Assembly (NCBI GenBank): GCA_902766255.1
Contig: CACXCS010000027.1
Coordinates: 1 to 43,672 of the forward strand
Direction: 5' to 3'
Origin: an uncultured Bacteroidia bacterium
Lineage (GTDB): Bacteria > Bacteroidota > Bacteroidia > Bacteroidales > UBA932
DNA: 43,672 nucleotides
Positions 31,805 through 39,713 of the stretch are shown here, piece after piece. The translations under genes and the position numbers were made by a program. The stretch's first letter is position 1. Every line of letters starts with the position of its first letter. The notes below the pieces were generated by a model. It had not been told where the DNA came from. It searched no databases and was given only the letters and a program-made list of their open reading frames with translations.

Positions 31805-33403
31805 TTATTCATAGCAGAAGCGGATGTCTACGGGGATGCTCGCTTGCTCCAGGACCCTCTTGTCGGAAAGACTTTCCGGTCCGGCAACGCCGTATTTGGA
31901 AATCCATGCACGGGCAGCCTCTATGTCGCCATGGGCCTGCATGCGGAGAATCTCGGCTCCGAGGGTCTCCAAAGCCTGCCAAGTCTTTTCGTAGTCAATA
32001 CTGTATCGCCCGGAAGGATTCCAGATAATTGCTTTGCTTTCAAGGAGATAGTTGTAAACTACGATATTGGCGATACCGGTTGGATCCGCGGCGCCGAAAC
32101 GTGTGGAGCGGATAATATTAGTGACGAAAGTGGTGAGCACGTCTTCCTTCTGGAAAAGGGCAGTGATGTTATAAGCCTCGACTTCCTTGGCGCATAGCCA
32201 AGTGCCCAGAATGTTGGATTTTGCTTTCTCCAGTATCAGGGCCTCGTCTTCAAGTGCTTCGGCAACGGTACCTCTGCCATTGATGGTTTCTTTTACGCCC
32301 AGGCCTTTGGCGATTTCGCGGAATACTATGATCCAGTAGAACGCGCTGGCGTCAACGTGTGGCTGGTACACGTCCTCCAGCAGCGTGCTGCCTACGGGGT
32401 GTACGGTGCGGTTGAATTTCTCGCGTATGATGTTGTCGAAGATGATGGTACGCGTGCCCAGTTCCTCCTGAACTTTAGCATCATAGGGGAAGTTGATGCC
32501 GATGACCTTGTATCCGGCATTTGTGTAACCGCTGCAGTAGAGTACGTTGCAGGAGAAAATATCTGACTTGGCACCAGGAACGAAGGCATGGTTGGCCGGA
32601 TCGCCCGGAAGCATTTTCTGCATTTCCGGCATCCGCTCGGACAATGCATTCAGTTCCTCGGTCCGCTGGAGATTCTTCAGCAGGACATAGGCTCCATAGG
32701 AAGCCTTGGTCCCATGAAGGGCATCGTCTACAGCTTCGATGGGACCGATGACAAGATCCATCTTGCTGTCGTTCATTTCCAGCCAGGCCTTATAGCTGTT
32801 ATAATAATCATCCGTCTTGAGGCCTTCAACCATCTGTAGGAGGTAGTTGCGGACACTCTCCTTGATGGTTACATCCGCGGCCTGCCGCAGGTAGCCTTCA
32901 ATCTTGCCGATGGATTCGGCATAAGCGTCATGGTACCAAATGGTCTTGAGGCTGCCGTCCTCGGCGCGCCGGACAAGAGTATAAGGGCTGTTTTTGTAAG
33001 GATCTTCCCATGCGAGGAATTCCTCGTCGCTCATGTCCGCCGGATAGAAACGGGCTCCGTTTGGCTTGCTGCCATATCCGGGGAGAAAAGCTTTCCCGTC
33101 TATACGGTCCCAAGGGCCATAGTTTATCTCGGCATACAACTTTTCGGTGGGATTCTGCAGCGAACTCAGAAAGGCTTGTCCGTCTCCGAAGTACTGCTGC
33201 CAGTAAATTCTGTCAACTTCGTCGGCCGCCATGCGATAGAGCTTCAGGACTTCTTTCCCATTGTCGGAAATCCCCGTCAGATCAGGGACCGGAATGGTTA
33301 CCTGCGCGTAATTATCCACGAGCCTGCCCGCATCTGCCTGATTCTGGGTGCAGGAGATAGATAGCAGGGCAAATAACGACAATACAGCTGTAATTCTTTT
33401 CAT
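31805..33403 (-). CDS. M49 (dipeptidyl-peptidase III)-like lipoprotein lacking the zinc motif
   Basis: The 532-residue protein has a lipoprotein signal (LLSISC). Its body matches the Bacteroidales M49/DPP III-related peptidases (YAEINYGPWDRIDGKAFLPGYGSKPNGARFYP, YGAYVLLKNLQRTEELNALSERMPEMQK, INGRGTVAEALEDEALILEKAKSNILG). Active relatives have HExxH followed by GLG. Here that site reads FREIAKGLG, with Arg362 and Lys366 in place of both His ligands, and the later Glu/Asp ligand region reads EKAKSN. The protein is therefore probably not a zinc peptidase. The -7 box is TATCTTTG (33431-33424). The SLC13 transporter follows. Confidence 0.78.
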   Translation of the reverse strand: MKRITAVLSLFALLSISCTQNQADAGRLVDNYAQVTIPVPDLTGISDNGKEVLKLYRMAADEVDRIYWQQYFGDGQAFLSSLQNPTEKLYAEINYGPWDRIDGKAFLPGYGSKPNGARFYPADMSDEEFLAWEDPYKNSPYTLVRRAEDGSLKTIWYHDAYAESIGKIEGYLRQAADVTIKESVRNYLLQMVEGLKTDDYYNSYKAWLEMNDSKMDLVIGPIEAVDDALHGTKASYGAYVLLKNLQRTEELNALSERMPEMQKMLPGDPANHAFVPGAKSDIFSCNVLYCSGYTNAGYKVIGINFPYDAKVQEELGTRTIIFDNIIREKFNRTVHPVGSTLLEDVYQPHVDASAFYWIIVFREIAKGLGVKETINGRGTVAEALEDEALILEKAKSNILGTWLCAKEVEAYNITALFQKEDVLTTFVTNIIRSTRFGAADPTGIANIVVYNYLLESKAIIWNPSGRYSIDYEKTWQALETLGAEILRMQAHGDIEAARAWISKYGVAGPESLSDKRVLEQASIPVDIRFCYE

Positions 33404-33423
33404 TTTAGGTTATTTTGAATTTA

Positions 33424-33431
33424 CAAAGATA
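33424..33431 (-). promoter_or_regulatory. -7 box of the M49-like/SLC13 operon
   Basis: TATCTTTG on the minus strand, 20 nt before the ATG at 33403. The -33 element is not clear. Confidence 0.5.
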
Positions 33432-33485
33432 ACTCCAATATTGCTATTTTTCGTTGATGAATAAACTTAATTTAAATAAAAAATA

Positions 33486-33513
33486 GCTCACAATCTTTGA
33501 AAGTGTTGTGAGC
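33486..33513 (-). terminator. Terminator downstream of cysK-cysE
   Basis: GCTCACAA (33486-33493) pairs with TTGTGAGC (33506-33513) around 12 nt. On the minus strand the stem is followed by TATTTTTTATTT, as for an intrinsic terminator. Confidence 0.7.
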
Positions 33514-33756
33514 CAGGAAGTTGCATGGAACTGAGCTTTAAAAAAAGCAATCAGTATCATCAAATAAAGCATAAATGCATCGTTCCCGTTGCAGTCGGGC
33601 TAATATACATTCAACAATAAGTTGTGTAGGCGCAGGCTCCGGGGACTCCACCCAGAGGGTCAAGATTTCAGTCCGGTACAATTTCAATACTGCCACGAGT
33701 AAATACCGCGGTACCGGTGCCGGGCGCGATAGCAAAAGCAGAATATTAGCAGGCAA
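33514..33756. other. Gap between cysE and its terminator, no gene recognised
   Basis: About 240 nt without a convincing gene. Short open frames exist on both strands (for example a TTG-started 72-codon frame directly after the cysE stop), but none has a signal peptide, known motif or start context. It may be a 3' untranslated region or the relic of a third operon gene. Confidence 0.5.
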
Positions 33757-34491
33757 TTAAATTCCCGCCCCGTCGTAGAAAGACTCCTGGGCGCGACCCT
33801 GTACGATTGATGAGTGGGGCGGGATGGAGTGTGTGAGCCAGACGTTGCCGCCGATGACAGAGCCCTGACCAATCGTCACCCGCCCCAGTATCGAGGTGTT
33901 GGAATAAACAGTCACACCGTCTTCGAGAATGGGGTGTCGGGGGATGTTGAGCGGGCGCCCGTCATCGCCGTAGCGGAAGCTCTTCGCTCCAAGGGTAACT
34001 CCCTGGTATAGAGTAACATTGTTGCCGATTATGCAGGTTTCGCCGATGACTACTCCGGTTCCGTGATCTATTGCGAAAGCCTCCCCGATGACGGCTCCTG
34101 GGTGGATGTCGATGCCCGTGACGTTGTGCGCATATTCTGTCAGCATTCGGGGTATGATAGGGACATCCAGTTTTAGTAGTTCGTGTGCGGTGCGGTAGTA
34201 TAGCATCGCTGTGACGGCAGGGTAGCAGTAGATGATTTCCTGTTCGCTCTTGACGGCTGGGTCATTATTTGCCAGCGCCTTCACATCGGTCTCCAGCAGG
34301 CGCTTGATCTCCGGGATCCTTAGCATGAAAGCGTCTGCAGTAGCGGCATCTGTGGCAGAGCGGAGGCTGTCGTACACTCCGCGCATCGCATTCTCTTCCC
34401 GCACATCGCTGTAAAGAGGGAAAACGACGTTCTTCATATCGGCCATCATGGACTTGAGATGGCCTATGGTGCTGTTAAGGGAGAGACTCAT
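33757..34491 (-). CDS. cysE: Serine O-acetyltransferase
   Basis: The 244-residue enzyme makes O-acetylserine from serine and acetyl-CoA, the substrate of CysK. The N-terminal helical domain (residues 1-110) is followed by the left-handed beta-helix hexapeptide repeats (GIDIHPGAVIGEAFAIDHGTGVVIGETCIIG, NVTLYQGVTLGA, RHPILEDGVTVYSNTSILGRVTIGQGSVIGGNVWLTHSIPP). The His of DHGTG is catalytic in the family. It overlaps the cysK stop as ATGA, so it is translationally coupled. The C-terminus ends QGRAQESFYDGAGI, without the Ile-ending peptide context being certain to bind CysK. Confidence 0.93.
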   Translation of the reverse strand: MSLSLNSTIGHLKSMMADMKNVVFPLYSDVREENAMRGVYDSLRSATDAATADAFMLRIPEIKRLLETDVKALANNDPAVKSEQEIIYCYPAVTAMLYYRTAHELLKLDVPIIPRMLTEYAHNVTGIDIHPGAVIGEAFAIDHGTGVVIGETCIIGNNVTLYQGVTLGAKSFRYGDDGRPLNIPRHPILEDGVTVYSNTSILGRVTIGQGSVIGGNVWLTHSIPPHSSIVQGRAQESFYDGAGI

Positions 34492-35426
34492 CGTGAAAGG
34501 GGATAGTGCTCAAAGTCATACAGGACGGTGGACAGATAGCGCTCGCCGGTGTCCGGCAGGAGTGCGACGATGGTCTTGCCTTCGTTCTCGTCCATGCGGC
34601 TGAGCCTGAGGGCTGCGGCGAAGGCGGCGCCCGAGGAAATTCCTACGAGCAGGCCCTCCTTGGCGGCGAGGCTGCGGGACGCTGCTATGGCATCGTCATC
34701 CGAGACGGGCATGACACAGTCCACAACTGCCGGATTATAGGTCTGGGGGACAAATCCTGCGCCGATGCCCTGAATCTTGTGTTTGCCTGGTATTCCTGTG
34801 GAAAGGACGGCCGAAGATTCGGGCTCTACGGCTATTACTTTGATTGCGGCATTGTGTTTTTTAAGTGCTTTCCCTGTTCCGCTGACCGTGCCTCCCGTTC
34901 CGACTCCTGCCACAAATATATCGACAGAGCCTTCCGTATCTTTCCAGATTTCTTCTCCGGTGGTGCGCTCGTGTGCAGCTGGATTGGCAGGATTGACGAA
35001 CTGCCCGAGGATGACCGACCCAGGAGTGCTGTCCCGGAGCGCTTCGGCCTTTGCGATAGCGCCTTTCATTCCTTCAGCGCCAGGAGTCAGCACCAGGGTT
35101 GCGCCCAGCGCTTTAAGCAGGCTGCGACGCTCCTGGCTCATGGTTTCGGGCATTGTCAGCACAACATTATAACCTTTAGCCTTTCCCACCCAGGCGAGTC
35201 CGACACCGGTGTTGCCGCTGGTGGGCTCGATTATGGTGGCTCCTGGGGTAAGAGTGCCATTATTTTCAGCGTCTTCTATCATAGCAAGAGCAATGCGGTC
35301 CTTGACTGATCCGCCAGGATTGAAATACTCAAGTTTGAGGAGTATTCGGGCCTTCTGGCCGGTGAAACCGCTGACCTTCAAAAGAGGAGTCCTGCCTATA
35401 AGTTGTGTGAGCGAAGTATACACCAT
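34488..35426 (-). CDS. cysK: Cysteine synthase A (O-acetylserine sulfhydrylase)
   Basis: The 312-residue PLP enzyme makes cysteine from O-acetylserine and sulfide. Motifs are present in order: LLKLEYFNPGGSVKDRIA with the PLP lysine, IEPTSGNTGVGLAWVG, the PLP phosphate loop VGTGGTVSGTG, and GISSGAAFAAAL. Length is normal. It is the first gene of the cysK-cysE operon. The -7 box TATATTTG (35463-35456) lies about 30 nt before the ATG. Confidence 0.95.
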   Translation of the reverse strand: MVYTSLTQLIGRTPLLKVSGFTGQKARILLKLEYFNPGGSVKDRIALAMIEDAENNGTLTPGATIIEPTSGNTGVGLAWVGKAKGYNVVLTMPETMSQERRSLLKALGATLVLTPGAEGMKGAIAKAEALRDSTPGSVILGQFVNPANPAAHERTTGEEIWKDTEGSVDIFVAGVGTGGTVSGTGKALKKHNAAIKVIAVEPESSAVLSTGIPGKHKIQGIGAGFVPQTYNPAVVDCVMPVSDDDAIAASRSLAAKEGLLVGISSGAAFAAALRLSRMDENEGKTIVALLPDTGERYLSTVLYDFEHYPLSR

Positions 35427-35455
35427 ATTTTCAATTCCTTATTCAATACAATCCA

Positions 35456-35463
35456 CAAATATA
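35456..35463 (-). promoter_or_regulatory. -7 box of cysK-cysE
   Basis: TATATTTG on the minus strand. No clear -33 TTTG is seen. The divergent flavodoxin gene has its own box TATCTTTG at 35655-35662. The rest of the 260-bp intergenic region is AT-rich and shows nothing else recognisable. Confidence 0.55.
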
Positions 35464-35654
35464 CAAATCTTTTCATATCATCGCATGAAGGCGGAGTCTG
35501 CTTATTAAAATGGGAAAATGTGTGGTGCGCCTATATCTGAAAACAGGCCTAATCCTTAGTTGAGAAAGGAGATATAATGACATAGTTATTATAAAATCTG
35601 CGAAATTGGTATAATGTCAGCGAATATTAGTATGATATGCTGGATATATTGAGG

Positions 35655-35662
35655 TATCTTTG
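35655..35662 (+). promoter_or_regulatory. -7 box of the flavodoxin-cyclophilin fusion gene
   Basis: TATCTTTG, 24 nt before the ATG at 35687. Confidence 0.5.
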
Positions 35663-35686
35663 CAAAGTAAAAAATACTGAGATAAT

Positions 35687-36727
35687 ATGATCCGTACTTT
35701 AGCAATCAGCATTATTACTCTTTTGACTGCGTTTGTTTATTCCTGCGAGAAAGTGCCGGCAGAAGAATCGCCGGCAACGACACTGCCGGACAGCCATCAA
35801 GAAGAGCAGGACAAGAACGACGAAGATCCTGTTGATTCAGGGGTAAACAGCAAAACTCTCGTAGTTTACTATAGTTTCACAGGCAACTGTAAGTCCATAG
35901 TCAAATCAGTGAAAGATAATATCGAAGCCGATGTGTTGGAGATACAGCCGGCCGATGAAGGCTTGGACTACGCTGCTGACAATTACGCTATAGGCAGCAG
36001 CCTGATCGCAGCCATACGTGAAAAACCGGATGATGCTGCCAGTTATCCGGCCATAAAACCTGTAAACCGCAATGCGGCCGATTACGATACGATAATCATC
36101 GTCACCCCTTTATGGTGGAGCAATATGGCTGCAATCATGCAGTCATACCTTTTCCAGGAAGGCTCAAAAATGAAAGGAAAGAAAGTGGGCCTTATAGTCT
36201 CCAGCTATTCGAGCGGCATTTCGTCCGTTGTGGCTGACGCCAGGAGGCTTATTCCCGGAGGGGAGTTTCACGAAGATAATCTGTGGGTAAATAATTCAAA
36301 CCGAAGCCAGCAGGATGCACTCGTCAAAGAGTGGGCTGCAGGATTTCAAAACAATACAGACACAATGCCTAACACAATCAAAATTACTGTCTCCGGGAAG
36401 TCGCTACCGGTTGTACTCGACAAGAACAAAGCAGCTGAAGCCTTGGTCGCGGCTCTGAGCGAGGCACCTATCACCTATGAAGCCGATGATTATGGCGGCT
36501 TTGAGAAGGTCGGGGCGCTTGGACGTTCGCTTCCGGCGAATGATACTCAGATAACTACCCAGGCCGGTGATGTGATTCTGTACAGTGGCAACCAGATTGT
36601 GCTGTTCTACGGCACCAACTCATGGAGTTATACCCGTATCGGAAAGATGGAGTATTCCACTTTGGATGAATTGAAATCCTTCCTGAAAGCCGGACAAGGG
36701 ATAATAAATGTAACTTTGTCGTTATGA
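35687..36727 (+). CDS. Secreted flavodoxin fused to cyclophilin-like domain
   Basis: The 346-residue protein has an N-terminal lipoprotein-like signal (LLTAFVYSC) and an acidic linker (EEQDKNDEDPVDSG). Residues of about 55-225 form a flavodoxin domain: LVVYYSFTGNCKSIV is the FMN phosphate loop, followed by TPLWWSNMAAIMQSYL and SSYSSGISSVV. Residues of about 233-346 form a cyclophilin-like domain (IKITVSGKSLPVVLDKNKAAEALVAAL, DYGGFEKVGALGRSLPANDTQITTQAGDVILYSGNQIVLFY). Domains of this kind often occur as separate neighbours. The location outside the cytoplasm is unusual for a flavodoxin. The function is unknown; quinone or thiol reduction is possible. Confidence 0.83.
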   Translation: MIRTLAISIITLLTAFVYSCEKVPAEESPATTLPDSHQEEQDKNDEDPVDSGVNSKTLVVYYSFTGNCKSIVKSVKDNIEADVLEIQPADEGLDYAADNYAIGSSLIAAIREKPDDAASYPAIKPVNRNAADYDTIIIVTPLWWSNMAAIMQSYLFQEGSKMKGKKVGLIVSSYSSGISSVVADARRLIPGGEFHEDNLWVNNSNRSQQDALVKEWAAGFQNNTDTMPNTIKITVSGKSLPVVLDKNKAAEALVAALSEAPITYEADDYGGFEKVGALGRSLPANDTQITTQAGDVILYSGNQIVLFYGTNSWSYTRIGKMEYSTLDELKSFLKAGQGIINVTLSL

Positions 36728-36843
36728 TGAGGGCTTTGTTATATTTTTATGTTTACATTAGCGGCAGTTATGAGTTGCGGATTCACAATACGAAACTTTA
36801 CAGTAATTCGGTGGAGCGGAATTCGCAGGAATAATCATCCGAT

Positions 36844-37371
36844 ATGAGTGCCGACATCGAACAATACAGCGAAGTTCTCACCGCTTATCTTCTTGAAACG
36901 GCTGTGGGGAACGGCTTCCTCAAGGGTACGCTCCTGAGTACACCTGATATAGACGAAGTTTGGCAGCGTTTCTCGGCTTCTTTCTACGGAGATGCTGTGA
37001 GGGAGTTCAACGGCTACCCTGAGTATTGCCTTGCCTGTGCCGGGTATCTCGGTATGGCCGTTGCGCAGCTTTGGGATAAGGACTGGCCCAGGTATAAGGA
37101 TTTGCCGTACAGCTATTTCCAGGGCAGCAGGGGATTCGACGATATGGACGATTACATAGTCGGCAATATCCTCGGGGAGGAGAAACTCAGTGTTGCGGCC
37201 ATGCATTCTTTATCAGCTGAAGCGTACCATTTTCTAATGAGGTCCGGTGCAGAAGCGGGCACTGCGGAAGCGTATCGTTTCTCCCTGCTCAGCATGGAGG
37301 TCATGTACAGGACCGGCGCTGCAATTTGGCTGGACCACCTTGGGTATAAATTCGAAAAGCTTAACCTGTAA
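36844..37371 (+). CDS. Conserved hypothetical cytoplasmic protein
   Basis: The 175-residue, mostly helical protein (MSADIEQYSEVLTAYLLETA) contains aromatic-rich stretches (VWQRFSASFYGDAVREFNGYPEYCLACAGYLGMAVAQLWDKDW) and no signal peptide or membrane segment. Codon use is like that of its neighbours and the frame is intact, so I take it as real. I do not recognise the family. No clear promoter is seen; the 116-nt gap before it holds an AT-rich TTATATTTTT. Confidence 0.6.
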   Translation: MSADIEQYSEVLTAYLLETAVGNGFLKGTLLSTPDIDEVWQRFSASFYGDAVREFNGYPEYCLACAGYLGMAVAQLWDKDWPRYKDLPYSYFQGSRGFDDMDDYIVGNILGEEKLSVAAMHSLSAEAYHFLMRSGAEAGTAEAYRFSLLSMEVMYRTGAAIWLDHLGYKFEKLNL

Positions 37372-37465
37372 TCTTCCCTTGGCAATCCATGCTGTCCATT
37401 TATCCTGCATGGATGTGCCAGAAGTTTAGTTCTCGGATACTGATCAGTTTAAGATATAGATATTT

Positions 37466-37738
37466 ATGGAACAGAAATTTTGTCAAAGCTGTGGAATGCC
37501 GCTCACGGAAGATCTTTTAGGAACAAATGCCGACGGCAGCAAGAATGAAGATTACTGCATTTATTGCTATAAAGATGGGAAGTTCCTTCAAGATTGTACG
37601 ATGGATGAGATGATCGAGCATTGCTCTCAGTTTGTGGATGAGGTGAACAAGAATCTTCCTCAGCCTATTTCGCGGGAGGAGTATAAAGAACAGATGCGAA
37701 AGTATTTCCCGTCTCTCAAACGTTGGAGCGGGAATTGA
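37466..37738 (+). CDS. Putative zinc ribbon protein
   Basis: The 90-residue protein starts MEQKFCQSCGMPLTEDLLGTN and continues DYCIYCYKDGKFLQDCTMDEM. Cys6, Cys9, Cys31 and Cys34 can bind one zinc. This matches the putative zinc ribbon family PF12674. The C-terminal half is a charged helix region. It lies between a hypothetical gene and an acetyltransferase; the function is unknown. Confidence 0.85.
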   Translation: MEQKFCQSCGMPLTEDLLGTNADGSKNEDYCIYCYKDGKFLQDCTMDEMIEHCSQFVDEVNKNLPQPISREEYKEQMRKYFPSLKRWSGN

Positions 37739-37844
37739 TGAGCCGGGCCGCTTTCAGCGTGGCTCCGTCTGTCAGATCTGATGATCCGACTTGACATGAT
37801 TCCTTTTTTATGCTTCATTTTTTATAAGAATACAGGACAAGATT

Positions 37845-39011
37845 ATGCATATCAGATTAGAAATACCGGAAGATTACCGCGAGGTTGAGATTCTTACCCG
37901 TGAGGCCTTCTGGAATGTATACCGGCCAGGATGCACAGAGCACTTTGTATTGCATTGTTTCCGGGATAATCCGGACTTTATTCCGGAGTTGGACTTTGTG
38001 ATGGAGGATGGCGGGCGCATTATAGGCCACGTGATGTTCTCCAGGGCGGAATTGGTCCTGAACGACGGGAGGCGGAAAGATTCCTGGACTTTCGGCCCTA
38101 TTTGCATTCATCCCCAGTATCAGCGGAATGGATACGGGCTTCAACTGCTTCAATTTGCTTTGGACAGGGCGCGTGAAATGGGCGTCGGATTCTTATGCAT
38201 GGAGGGGAATATCGATTTTTACAGGCACGCAGGATTCGGACTTGCCAGTAAACAGGGCATTCATTATCACGACTTTCCAAAGGACGACGACGTCCCTTTC
38301 TTCCTGGCTCAGGAACTGATCCCGGGCTGGCTCAAAGCTAATGAGATAGAAGAGGCGACGTATTGTCCTCCCAAAGGATACTTTGTTGCGGATGAAGACC
38401 CCGAGGCGTTCGAACACTTCGAGGCGACGTTCCCGGCAAAGGAAAGAATGCGGCTGCCCGGGCAGCTGTTCTATGATGGAGTAATGGAAACAGGTCGTAT
38501 TATTCTCCGTCCTTGGAGGGACAGTGATGCTCCTGCACTGTATAAATGGGCGTCTGATCCCGATGTGGGGCCCCGTGCCGGATGGGCGCCGCACCAGTCC
38601 GTCGAGGAGAGTCTGGAGGTCATACGGACGGTCTTTTGCGACGCCACAAATACCTGGGCCATCGAACTCAAGGAGACTGGCGAAGCCATTGGCGCCATGG
38701 GCTATGGCCCTTCATGCAATTGCAATCTGCCGGCTCGCGCAGGAGAGCCACTCATTGGTTATTGGATTGCAAAACCATACTGGAACAGAGGTATTTGCAC
38801 TGATGCATTGCAACTTATGCTTAAGCATATCCGATGCATGACGGATATCAAATCCCTTATCTCCGGCCATTTCATCGACAATCCGGCGAGCGGGCGGGTA
38901 ATGGAGAAATGCGGTTTCGTCCCCACAGGAGAAACGGTCATAGACGAAACCCAGTATCAAGGAGCCGGCAGACCTATAAGAGTGCTTCGTCTAGAACTTG
39001 GGCAACTGTGA
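37845..39011 (+). CDS. Double GNAT acetyltransferase fusion
   Basis: The 388-residue protein joins two acetyl-CoA-dependent acetyltransferase domains. Residues 1 to about 160 form an Acetyltransf_1-type GNAT (TFGPICIHPQYQRNGYGLQLLQFALDRA, the acetyl-CoA loop QRNGYG, then FYRHAGFGLA). Residues of about 208-388 form a RimJ/RimL-type GNAT (GRIILRPWRDSDAPALYKWASDPDV, PLIGYWIAKPYWNRGICTDALQLML, NPASGRVMEKCGFVPTGE). Each alone is a full-length domain, so the fusion is real rather than a frameshift artefact. Substrates are unknown. Confidence 0.85.
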   Translation: MHIRLEIPEDYREVEILTREAFWNVYRPGCTEHFVLHCFRDNPDFIPELDFVMEDGGRIIGHVMFSRAELVLNDGRRKDSWTFGPICIHPQYQRNGYGLQLLQFALDRAREMGVGFLCMEGNIDFYRHAGFGLASKQGIHYHDFPKDDDVPFFLAQELIPGWLKANEIEEATYCPPKGYFVADEDPEAFEHFEATFPAKERMRLPGQLFYDGVMETGRIILRPWRDSDAPALYKWASDPDVGPRAGWAPHQSVEESLEVIRTVFCDATNTWAIELKETGEAIGAMGYGPSCNCNLPARAGEPLIGYWIAKPYWNRGICTDALQLMLKHIRCMTDIKSLISGHFIDNPASGRVMEKCGFVPTGETVIDETQYQGAGRPIRVLRLELGQL

Positions 39012-39037
39012 TTACTTGGCAGTTCGCTGCGGCACCT

Positions 39038-39505
39038 TCAGTCGAATGAGATGCTTTCGATTCTCAGGCGCAGGATTCCGGAGGGAATCCGGGCCTCGGC
39101 GATTTCGCCCACCTGTTTGCCCATCAGGGCAGCGCCGATAGGGGATTTCAGCGAAATCTTGCCAGCCTCGAGGTCCATCTCGTGGGGGCTGACTATCTCG
39201 AATCTCATGCGGGTATTTGTCGCGAGGTTAGTGAATTCGACCCGGCTCAGAAGGCAAACCCTGTCTTTGGGGAGGACATCGGGGTCGATCACGCGTGAAT
39301 GCTCCAGGACCTTCTGCAGGAAACGGATACGGCTGATAGTCTTACCCTGGTTCCGCCTGGCTTCCCGGTATCCCGCATTATCACTTCGATCGCCCTGGGC
39401 GCTGGCCTCCGCAAGGTCGTCCGTCACTTTGGGATAAACCACGTTGATAAGATGCTTCAGCTCGGCTGCAATCTCGTCGTATCTTTGCTTTGACAGGTAT
39501 TCCAT
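39038..39505 (-). CDS. GreA/GreB-family transcript cleavage factor
   Basis: The 155-residue protein has an N-terminal coiled-coil hairpin and a C-terminal FKBP-like domain (ISLKSPIGAALMGKQVGEIAEARIPSG). The tip reads AQGDRSDNAGYREARRNQ, where typical GreA has GDLKENAEYHAAREQ. The first acidic residue is kept and the second is Asp instead of Glu; the later Glu of NAEY is Gly. It rescues backtracked RNA polymerase if active. The promoter is strong, and its -7 box ends 4 nt before the ATG. It may be a second paralogue beside a canonical GreA. Confidence 0.85.
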   Translation of the reverse strand: MEYLSKQRYDEIAAELKHLINVVYPKVTDDLAEASAQGDRSDNAGYREARRNQGKTISRIRFLQKVLEHSRVIDPDVLPKDRVCLLSRVEFTNLATNTRMRFEIVSPHEMDLEAGKISLKSPIGAALMGKQVGEIAEARIPSGILRLRIESISFD

Positions 39506-39509
39506 GGCT

Positions 39510-39541
39510 CAAATTTACATGCAAACCGAGAGAAAAGCAAA
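39510..39541 (-). promoter_or_regulatory. Promoter of the GreA-family gene
   Basis: On the minus strand, TTTG (39541-39538), 20 bp, TAAATTTG (39517-39510), a near-perfect match to the Bacteroidetes consensus. The box ends 4 nt before the start codon. Confidence 0.75.
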
Positions 39542-39664
39542 TTCATTTGATCCCGGGCTGACGGCAGATACTGTCAAACCGCTCAAGCAGGAATCTTTCA
39601 TATCGAAGGAACCCAGTCTGTCGATTCATAGATTATCGATTTGCTGAGTTTCAAGAATTATCAG

Positions 39665-39672
39665 TAAATTTG
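39665..39672 (+). promoter_or_regulatory. -7 box of the DUF4419 gene
   Basis: TAAATTTG. Transcripts would begin near 39677, so the start codon could be GTG 39678 (leaderless), ATG 39693 or ATG 39714. Confidence 0.55.
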
Positions 39673-39713
39673 TTTCTGTGTTAGAAGCAACCATGTCCAT
39701 TTTGGATGCCAGA

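Noticed and set aside
33538..33756. 72-codon frame after cysE
   Set aside because: It begins with TTG at the cysE stop, has no motif, and lies in a gap that ends with the operon terminator.
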